From Lachnospiraceae bacterium (lineage in GTDB: Bacteria; Bacillota; Clostridia; Lachnospirales; Lachnospiraceae), in assembly GCA_017477005.1 (NCBI GenBank), contig JAFUXY010000278.1, forward strand, positions 1 to 11,816: a DNA stretch of 11,816 nucleotides, in the 5' to 3' direction. The notes beneath the pieces are model-generated. The model was not told the DNA's origin. It worked only from the letters and a program-made list of their open reading frames with translations, and did not search any database. The position numbers and the translations under genes were made by a program. Below, piece after piece: positions 1 to 5,253 of the stretch (the first letter of the stretch is position 1; the number at the start of each line of letters is the position of its first letter).

Positions 1-219
1 ACATGTCCTGTGTGTGGGGCGGTTTATCATGTCTGCAATTCTTTTGGTGCTGACGCATGGAAGGCAGCATTTTCACGATATACAATGAGTCCGGATTCCT
101 ATAATGAGGCGGTTAAGGAGAACCATAACCGTAAGAAGCAGGCGGCAATCGACGCTCAGCGTGGCGCAGAGCAGAAGCCGGAACCGGCTCCTGCTCTGGT
201 TGAAACATACATATTATAG
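1..219 (+). CDS. 3' end of an unrecognised Cys-containing protein, cut by the window edge
   Basis: The frame is open from base 1 to a TAG at 217-219, so this is the tail of a gene that begins outside the window. The visible part (72 residues) starts with a CPVC pair followed by HVC, which could bind a metal, continues with a short aromatic stretch, and ends in a charged helix-like region and a Pro/Glu/Ala-rich tail (PEPAPALVE). I do not recognise the family. The last residues (TYIL) read through DNA that, one frame over, begins to look like the helicase fragment downstream, so the natural end may be lost and the stop may come from a fusion junction near base 200. It may equally be a real C-terminus. 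Confidence 0.35.
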   Translation, partial: TCPVCGAVYHVCNSFGADAWKAAFSRYTMSPDSYNEAVKENHNRKKQAAIDAQRGAEQKPEPAPALVETYIL

Positions 220-1129
220 TGATATCAGGAAAAAAAGAGATATTCTATCTTATGCCAGAACAAATGCAATTAAAGGAGCGTATGAGCTTGCCATGGCAAA
301 AGTGGGAATTAAGCCAGACAAAAGTGGACATTTAAGGGCATCGAGATTCTCGTCCTATTTGTATTTGCAGTGCATTTATTTGTATCAGGGAGCGCCATCA
401 AGCAAATATGAATCGCTATTGGCAATAGATGAAGTACGAGGAATTTCTCCCGAGGAACTTCGCCTTTTATATAATATTAATGGCAAGAAGGTAGTATTCA
501 ATTTGTATGGAGATATACATCAGCATATAGAAGGAACGAAAGGGGTGGATAGTTGGGAAGAGTACAAGGGGATTATTGATTTTTATAAATATGAGATGCA
601 AGAGAATTATAGAAATGCGTCACAGATCACGGAGTATTGCAACAAAATATTTGATATGAAAATGAATGCCATCAATACTCCGGGAAAAGGTGTTCATGAA
701 ATTAAGGGTAAAGAAGATTTCCGGGCGGAAATGATAACGCAACTTATGGACAACCAAAGAGCTGGACTTGCTGCTATTTTAGTTGGAAACGTAGCTGAAG
801 CGAGGTATCTGATGGACGCATTTTCATCATACGATCAAAAGTTTCACGATATGACGGATGTGGACTTCAGTATTCATCTAACCAGATGGAATATTATCCA
901 CATAGACGATGCCAAGGGACTGGAATTTAGTTCTGTTATTGTTCTTTCAGGGAGAATGAGCAGAAATCAGAGATATATTGCTTACACGAGGGCGTTGGAT
1001 GACCTATATGTATACTCAGAGATAATAGATGTAAAAGATTATGAAAAGGAGTCAGAGAAAGATTTGGAAAAGTCTTCAGAGGTCGATGGAAGGGAGGTCA
1101 CGACAACAAGAAAATATACCAAAAAGTAA
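203..1129 (+). pseudogene. UvrD/Rep-type SF1 helicase, C-terminal half only
   Basis: This frame carries the later motifs of a superfamily 1A helicase in the right order: motif II as LLAIDEVRGIS (near 419-451), motif III as FNLYGDIHQHI (near 500-530), motif IV as ENYRNASQIT (near 602-630), motif V as IDDAKGLEFSSVIVL (near 905-945) and motif VI as YIAYTRALDDLYV (near 974-1012). The N-terminal part with the Walker A motif is absent. The frame opens upstream to about 104, but residues before about 203 are Arg-rich and look like a shadow of the previous gene. Without Walker A it should not hydrolyse ATP, so it is called a remnant. Such helicases accompany nuclease or ATPase partners in phage-defence operons; the partner fragments downstream fit that. 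The family call is firm; the defence role is inferred. Confidence 0.75.
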
Positions 1130-1396
1130 TCGACTTCGAGGGGACGATCAAAGAGCTCTGCCACAAAGTCAATTGAATCGCATGAGAAAAGTGCAGTGAG
1201 AATATTTTTTGAAGAAAACGGTTTGGAGGTCATGGACAACAGGGATAACGGCGGCAGACTGTGGGTGATTGGAAATAAAGAGGCGATAAGAGGGATCGTG
1301 AATGAGGCAATTTCAAAGTTCAAGATTTCTGGAAAATATGCATCAAGTAAGGAAAGTAATAATAGGGCAGGATGGTGTTCTAAGACCGATAAATGA
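1130..1396 (+). pseudogene. Small C-terminal module, in frame with the helicase after a TAA
   Basis: After the TAA at 1127-1129 the same reading frame stays open to a TGA at 1394-1396. It encodes a compact module with FFEENGLEVMDNRD, GGRLWVIGNKE and a tail ending GWCSKTDK. I have a memory of similar GG-LWV-G modules at the C-termini of defence-type helicases and related proteins, but cannot name a domain. Because the frame matches the helicase, it may be its natural C-terminus cut off by a nonsense mutation. Bases 1130-1195 are poorly constrained in all frames, so a frameshift or small deletion is also possible. An internal GTG at 1196 could start a 66-residue peptide, but no good ribosome site precedes it. 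Its stop overlaps the ATG of the next fragment (ATGA, 1393-1396). Confidence 0.45.
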
Positions 1397-1668
1397 GAAA
1401 AAACAGGGGGCGTATCAGAAACCCGACGGGATTTACGTCTCATGATCTTTCTACTATGAATAATGAAGTATTTAGAAGAGATGAAATATGGTTTGTTGCG
1501 AAGGGAAATAGTCAAAATTCAAAACTATATTCACTTGTTGAATTCAAGACAGCAAATGGGGAAGTCATTCGTAGGGATGCGAAGTATGACAAGCAATATC
1601 TGGAAGGCAAGTATGGGGCAGATCCCTACCTGAAAAGAATTATAGATTGGGGTACAGTAAATGCCTAA
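1393..1668 (+). pseudogene. AAA ATPase (RloA/OLD-like), C-terminal fragment with internal deletion
   Basis: The ATG lies in an ATGA overlap with the preceding stop, the usual sign of translational coupling in an operon. After about 12 basic residues the protein jumps to FTSHDLSTMNNEVFRRD, which matches the switch-His (H-loop) end of ABC-like AAA ATPases, usually seen as TTHN/TSHD followed by RRDQIWF. Then come EIWFVAKGN, LYSLVEFK and YDKQYLEGKYGADPYL, the typical C-terminal tail of the RloA/AAA_21-type ATPases found next to RloB. Walker A, the signature motif and Walker B are missing, so several hundred residues have been lost between a retained start and a retained end. It cannot be an active ATPase. 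Its stop region overlaps the ATG of the RloB-like remnant at 1661, which supports the family assignment. Confidence 0.65.
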
Positions 1669-2037
1669 AAAAGTTGGAACAGAGAACTGGAGGAAAAAAC
1701 GCAGACAGGAATATCTGGAGATGAAAATTTTAATGGGGTAGTTAGTCGGGCAGAGGCATTGAATAAGGAGAACCCTTTATTACAGTATCACGCAGCTTGG
1801 AGCAATGAAAAATATAGGGGGCTTGGGATAGGAAAATACCAAAAGAATGATGGTGATACATTTGGTATTCTGATGAATTGTGGTAATCCCAAGCTAGCTT
1901 CAAGATACGCACGAAGAATTATCGAGGAGCATAATTGTCTTTCACCTGCAGATATTGCACCTGGTACAAAGGTTTATGAGCTTGTGGAGGAATTAGCAAA
2001 ATATCTACCGGACGAATACCGAAAAAGATTCGTTTGA
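1661..2037 (+). pseudogene. RloB-like protein remnant, split over two frames
   Basis: An ATG at 1661 overlaps the end of the AAA fragment and opens a 26-residue basic peptide (MPKKVGTENWRKKRRQEYLE) ending at TAG 1739-1741. This resembles an RloB N-terminus. From about 1725 the sense moves to another frame, open from 1669, which reads FNGVVSRAEALNKEN, AAWSNE, GIGKYQKNDGDTFGIL and APGTKVYELVEELAKYLP, ending at TGA 2035-2037. This matches the C-terminal part of RloB proteins, with the conserved P-T-V-LVEEL tail. The expected ICEGEKTEP-type TOPRIM core between the two parts is gone, and the FELWYLLHF segment that normally follows SNE is also missing, so at least two deletions are inferred. RloB is a predicted TOPRIM nuclease that pairs with the RloA ATPase. 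The remnant lacks the catalytic residues and should be dead. The assignment is from memory of the family. Confidence 0.6.
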
Positions 2038-2070
2038 CGATTGAGGAAGTACGATTCAATCAGCGGTTCC

Positions 2071-2670
2071 TTAATCCGCATCTGGCTTTTGGCCGTCATG
2101 GGCTTTCCAAGCGCATTCTGTGATCTGCATATTCGTGAAAACCGCTGTAAAGCTGGAATCCTCCGGGCTGCATGCGTAAAGACCAAAGGCGATCTTTCCC
2201 GCGCCTTCATACATATGGCAGACCCGCATTTGACTGAAATGTTCCCCATCCTGTGAACACTCAATACAGTAATCGTCCTCCCGGCGGCTGAACCGATACC
2301 ACATGACTTTTACATCGGCGGGAATAGCGGTGGTCGCCCAGTCTGAATAGCCGTGGTTGGTGACCACAGAACCAAGATGCTGGAACTGCTCGTTCTCATA
2401 CTCCACCGACCCCTTCAGCCAGTTTTCGCTGTCCAGATACATAACGATACCGCACTGGTCGAAGCGATGATGGCTGTCGGAAAAATCGGTTTTCACGATA
2501 AAAGAGAAAAATTTTTCCTCTGTCTCCATTTGTAGTAACGGTGCATTGTCATTGCGGAAGTGATAGTACGTCCGCTGCCACAGGTCGGTATGCGGCTCGG
2601 TCGTGATTGTAATCTTCTCATCCGTAATGCTGTATTCAGCGGGTTCCCTTATCCAATTGAAATCCATCAT
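2071..2670 (-). CDS. DUF1349 family protein (concanavalin A-like fold)
   Basis: About 199 residues, the usual length of stand-alone DUF1349 proteins. The family features are visible: an early FNWIREP, TDLWQRTYYHFRNDNAP, a central FDQCGIVMYLDSENWLKGSVEYE block, SVVTNHGYSDWATT, the strand YCIECSQDGEHFSQMRV and the terminal IAFGLYACSPEDSSF. The fold is a beta-sandwich of the lectin/glucanase type; members may bind or modify glycans but no reaction is established. There is no signal peptide or membrane segment. AAAGGAGG lies 4 bases before the first of two consecutive ATGs (2670) and 7 before the second (2667); either may be used. A longer TTG start at 2727 is rejected because it coincides with the predicted transcription start. 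It appears intact and monocistronic, and converges on the degraded defence block with only 33 bases between. Confidence 0.8.
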   Translation of the reverse strand: MMDFNWIREPAEYSITDEKITITTEPHTDLWQRTYYHFRNDNAPLLQMETEEKFFSFIVKTDFSDSHHRFDQCGIVMYLDSENWLKGSVEYENEQFQHLGSVVTNHGYSDWATTAIPADVKVMWYRFSRREDDYCIECSQDGEHFSQMRVCHMYEGAGKIAFGLYACSPEDSSFTAVFTNMQITECAWKAHDGQKPDAD

Positions 2671-2716
2671 TTTTCCTCCTTTATTACCGCAGGTATAGTA
2701 AACGAATTTATTATCA

Positions 2717-2730
2717 GTATTTTTCAATAC
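2717..2730. promoter_or_regulatory. Possible operator: GTATT-4-AATAC inverted repeat at the DUF1349 start site
   Basis: A perfect 5-base inverted repeat with a 4-base centre lies just downstream of the -10 box, over the predicted transcription start. The position suits a repressor site, but the repeat is short and AT-rich and may be chance. Confidence 0.25.
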
Positions 2731-2732
2731 AC

Positions 2733-2761
2733 ATTATATGCAAACAATCGAAGAAAGGCAA
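2733..2761 (-). promoter_or_regulatory. Promoter of the DUF1349 gene
   Basis: On the minus strand a TTGCCT -35 box (2756-2761) and a perfect TATAAT -10 box (2733-2738) are separated by exactly 17 bases. Transcription would start near 2726, giving a leader of about 56 bases before the ribosome site. This is a sigma-A type vegetative promoter by sequence. Confidence 0.65.
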
Positions 2762-2765
2762 GGCT

Positions 2766-2910
2766 TGAACACAGAGCGGCACGGAAATCAATTTTGAGAG
2801 CACAACCGCCATTCCCTGATGGAAACCCGACTCCTGCCTCGCTGCGGTCGGCTCTTTAGTTCTCAAAGCGGGGGATTTCTCCCTCCCGCTTTCTTGCACA
2901 GCGATAGATT
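2766..2910 (+). pseudogene. Possible 3' remnant of a TnpB (IS200/IS605-type) gene
   Basis: One plus-strand frame reads SGTEINFESTTAIP, a TGA, then VGSLVLKAGDFSLPLS. The style (a hydrophilic Ser/Thr tail followed by a LV-KAG-D/S ending) resembles the variable C-terminal tails of TnpB proteins, which end close to the right end of IS200/IS605 elements. Neither the RuvC catalytic motif nor the zinc-finger motif is present, so the assignment rests on the tail and on the two hairpins just downstream. Other readings, including simple non-coding DNA, are possible. Confidence 0.25.
2865..2892. repeat. Strong hairpin AAAGCGGG / CCCGCTTT
   Basis: An 8-base perfect stem (2865-2872 with 2885-2892) encloses a 12-base loop whose GG and CC bases could extend the pairing. 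No T-run follows on either strand beyond the stem itself, so it is not a standard rho-independent terminator. Its place next to the possible TnpB tail suggests the structured 3' end of an element or its guide-type RNA. Confidence 0.4.
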
Positions 2911-2926
2911 TATACATGCCAAGAAA

Positions 2927-2946
2927 CCACCCCTGCGCAAGGGTGG
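2927..2946. repeat. Hairpin CCACCC / GGGTGG, possible IS200/IS605-type right-end structure
   Basis: A 6-base perfect stem closes a loop containing the self-complementary TGCGCA. A TTCATCAAC sequence follows a few bases downstream. Subterminal hairpins next to a short cleavage sequence such as TCAA are typical of IS200/IS605 ends. No complete element is present and no left end was found, so this would be a relic. Confidence 0.35.
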
Positions 2947-2976
2947 CTGATTCATCAACTATTTCGATTGTCAATC

Positions 2977-4167
2977 TTGCCCGAAGCTATTCTTCCGCAA
3001 AAAATACTCATGTTTCATTACTGATAACATCAAGTAGTTTTTCCGGATTAAGCAGGCATCCGAACATTATTTTTGATAATGCCTGTTTCGAACCGGTTGC
3101 CCTCTTATAAGAACGTATTATGTTTAGCGCAGTTTTTCTCAGAATATTCATATTCCTCTGCGCGTCGCGGTCAAAGATCCGGCAAAAGTCTTCTCCGAAA
3201 TGTACATCCAATAGCCAGTGCATCGTTTCCACGGCCCATTCTTTTCTGGCTGTCTCCAGCAGTTCCTTGCTGCTCAATGCCTTGCTGGAAATATAGTAGC
3301 GCCACTCGTCGGATGTCTGGCCTTTTTGTTCTACCTGTAGATGTATTGCTCCAATACACTTGATAGATGCCCACTGATCCTTGGCGCTGAGCCAGCTGAT
3401 ATCGTCCGTGCAAAACGCCGTACGTTTCTCGACGCGGCCCCTGTTTTTTTCTATCTTCATAATCCATTTCAGCACGCAGAACATCATCTTGGACGTATTC
3501 TTTGATTTCTGCTTTTAGCGAAGCCTGGTTGTCCTTGGCGTCTAACAAGTAATCTGCATGATTCTCTACAATGGTCTCAGCCGTTTTCTTCTGGCAGTTG
3601 AGGGCGTCGGCAACAATCATGCAGCCGGAAACATCCAGTTCCTTCAGCAGATCCTGCACGGCCGGGATTTCATTGCTCTTTTCGTCCACCGCCCGCTGGC
3701 CAAGAGTTATTCCCATCTCTGATAATTGCGCAGAAACAATATGGAGCGACGATTTCTTGCTGCTTGATTTTGCCGTCGACCGGATGGTCTTCCCGTCAAG
3801 GGCGATTGTCATGCCTTTTTTCCCGTTAGGGAGGGTCGATTCGACCCACTGAATAAAGCATTTATTCAGCGGTTCAGGAACAATCATTTTTACCAGGCAC
3901 AGCATCCAGTAATAGCAAGGGACATCCAGGATGCCGAAGTGCTCCTTCATGAATAAGCGCGTGCGTTCTTCCGAAGCCCACTGGTGAATCTGGCTCACAT
4001 TTTCAAGACCGCAGAGCAAACCAAGGACAATGATAACGGCTGTTTCTGAAACGCTATACCGATATCCCTCATGATTTCCAACAATCTGTAACTCTTTAAA
4101 ATAATTCATCAAATCATTCATAGTGTCTTATATGATAACATATCTGGCGAAAAAAAGCATCCTGCAA
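2977..4167 (-). mobile_element. ISAs1-family insertion sequence, about 1.19 kb
   Basis: The transposase belongs to the ISAs1 family (see the gene entry). Candidate ends are an imperfect inverted repeat: 2977-3002 (starting TTGCCCGAAGC) and, on the minus strand, 4167 back to 4142 (starting TTGCAGGATGC). By eye 17 of 26 positions match. They lie 31 and 46 bases outside the coding region, and the resulting length is close to the family minimum. No flanking direct repeat of 8-10 bases was found, so the exact ends are uncertain. The element lies just past the stop of the PAP2 gene, downstream of the glycosidase operon. Confidence 0.5.
3008..4121 (-). pseudogene. ISAs1-family DDE transposase, split by one extra base
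   Basis: Two overlapping minus-strand frames (4121 down to about 3444, then on to 3008) together make about 370 residues, the normal length. The first part holds the N-terminal associated domain (about 1-90), the first Asp in IALDGKTIR (D109) and the second in IVADALNCQKK (D172). The second holds the family block GRVEKRT, DISWL, WRYYISSKAL, the glutamate region EWAVETMHWLLDVHFGED and the C-terminal RKTALNIIR. The frames meet at seven A residues (3444-3450 on the plus strand as T). Removing one A gives DRKNRGRVEKR, the expected junction, so this is a single-base insertion, not a family-typical -1 programmed shift. Transcriptional slippage on A7 could restore some full-length protein. No good ribosome site precedes the ATG, as is common in IS elements. 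Confidence 0.8.
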
Positions 4168-4176
4168 CTGGCTTCT
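4150..4176 (-). terminator. Possible terminator after the PAP2 gene
   Basis: On the minus strand, 8 bases after the TAG of the PAP2 gene, AGAAGC can pair with GCTTTT across a 12-base loop and run into seven T. The stem is weak (six pairs with one G-T) but the position and the T-run suit the end of the four-gene operon. It overlaps the putative IS end, so the T-run may instead belong to the insertion sequence. Confidence 0.3.
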
Positions 4177-4183
4177 CCACTTC

Positions 4184-4690
4184 CTAAACCACCGCCGCAA
4201 AACTCCCCCAAATCCCGACCGCCAAAAAAATGCCTCCAAGCACATCTGTCGGATAGTGCACCCCCAGATACATCCTCGAAAAAGCGATCATGCAGGCGAT
4301 GACAAAGACTGCCGCTGCGAACCAGAGCGGCATAGTTTGAAGGTAGAAGAGAAACATCGCAAAGCCCATACAGGTATGTCCAGAGGGAAAAGAAGTGTCC
4401 CTGGGCGAAATTTTGACGGTGGTGAGGCTTTCACAGGCCTCAAAAGGCCGCGTTCGCTGCACCAGCCGCTTCACGACCGCGTTGATAATACATTCCCCAT
4501 AGGCGATCAGAAAAAAAGAATGGATCGCAATGGGCCGGGTCTTATCAAAGCACAGCATCCCAGCCGACAATACGATCCATAGGAACGAACCGTTCCCCAG
4601 CCTTGTCACACAAAGCCAGAAACGGTTCGCTCGTTCACTCCTTATTTTATTTTGCAAAAATAATAAAAAAGTCAGTTCCTTGTCTCTCAT
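4184..4690 (-). CDS. PAP2-family membrane phosphatase (undecaprenyl-diphosphatase-like)
   Basis: 168 residues with all three signature blocks of the PAP2 superfamily: K-x6-RP as KRLVQRTRP (74-82), PSGH (102-105) and SR-x5-H-x3-D as SRMYLGVHYPTD (138-149). H105 and H145 would be the phosphate-transfer pair. Hydrophobic segments near 32-48, 55-72, 107-117, 121-137 and 151-168 suit a small integral membrane enzyme with its active site outside. Family members remove phosphate from lipid pyrophosphates such as undecaprenyl-PP, or from phosphatidic acid or phosphatidylglycerophosphate; the substrate cannot be told from sequence. The ATG overlaps the TGA of the GtrA gene (ATGA), so translation is likely coupled. 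As the last gene of the operon, it fits a role in recycling a lipid carrier used with the GtrA protein. Confidence 0.85.
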   Translation of the reverse strand: MRDKELTFLLFLQNKIRSERANRFWLCVTRLGNGSFLWIVLSAGMLCFDKTRPIAIHSFFLIAYGECIINAVVKRLVQRTRPFEACESLTTVKISPRDTSFPSGHTCMGFAMFLFYLQTMPLWFAAAVFVIACMIAFSRMYLGVHYPTDVLGGIFLAVGIWGSFAAVV

Positions 4691-5250
4691 GCCTTTGCCG
4701 TTTCCTCGCTCGGAAAGATGATCTTGTTCACAAAGAAGAAAATGATCATCGAAATGCCGCCGTTCAATACCACTGTCACGATATTATACACGAAATCCGG
4801 CACAAAATGTCCGGCCACAGCCACCCACACGCAATTAATGGAGTTGACAATGCAGGTAATCACAATAAAGGCGATCGCGTACCAGAAAATCTGAAACGCT
4901 ATGTTTCCCTTGCTCCGGAACACCACGTTGCGCTGAATCGGAAAATTCACACATTCCCCAATGATCATCGCCACCATATACGCCCAAAAATAACGCATTC
5001 CTCCCGAAGCCGCATCATACCCCAAAATATTCCATTGAAATGGGATCCCAAACAGCGAGACCTCTATGCCAGGCCATCCATAATCCGTTTCCGGCATGAA
5101 AGAAAACGCCTTGGGCAGAAATTGAAGGATCAGGTATTTGAAGACGGTAATCAAGTTGCTCACGATCACGAACAATCCGCCTTCCCGAATCCATTCCGCT
5201 GCTTTGGGATGCGCCTTTGCGTAATTCTCCCACCAATTTTTTATACCCAT
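4687..5250 (-). CDS. GtrA-family membrane protein
   Basis: 187 residues with four predicted membrane segments (about 24-45, 86-104, 119-146 and 153-178). The family pattern is clear: GECVNFPIQRNVVFRSKG between segments 2 and 3, and the closing FFFVNKIIFP. GtrA-family proteins are thought to move polyprenyl-phosphate-linked sugars across the membrane for glucosylation of O-antigen, teichoic acid or glycolipids. The N-terminus and the 60-80 loop are longer than in the shortest members, which may give an outer loop between segments 1 and 2. GGAG lies 9 bases before the ATG and inside the end of the upstream GH3 gene; the intergenic gap is 3 bases. No polyprenyl-sugar synthase (GtrB-like) is in the window, so the donor must come from elsewhere. 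Confidence 0.8.
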   Translation of the reverse strand: MGIKNWWENYAKAHPKAAEWIREGGLFVIVSNLITVFKYLILQFLPKAFSFMPETDYGWPGIEVSLFGIPFQWNILGYDAASGGMRYFWAYMVAMIIGECVNFPIQRNVVFRSKGNIAFQIFWYAIAFIVITCIVNSINCVWVAVAGHFVPDFVYNIVTVVLNGGISMIIFFFVNKIIFPSEETAKA

Positions 5251-5253
5251 ATA

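Noticed and set aside
1039..1515. 158-residue minus-strand frame
   Set aside because: It is antisense to the helicase and AAA fragments, and its composition is Ser/Leu/Phe-rich shadow sequence.
2865..2946. CRISPR array or rho-independent terminator pair
   Set aside because: The two hairpins differ in sequence, there is no repeat-spacer periodicity and no T-run follows either stem.
2714..2974. 86-residue minus-strand frame between DUF1349 and the IS
   Set aside because: It runs across the DUF1349 promoter and both hairpins and has no family features.
3444..3450. Classical -1 programmed frameshift at A7 in the transposase
   Set aside because: Going from the first frame to the second needs +1 (or -2), not -1, so the usual A-AAA-AAG type mechanism does not explain it.
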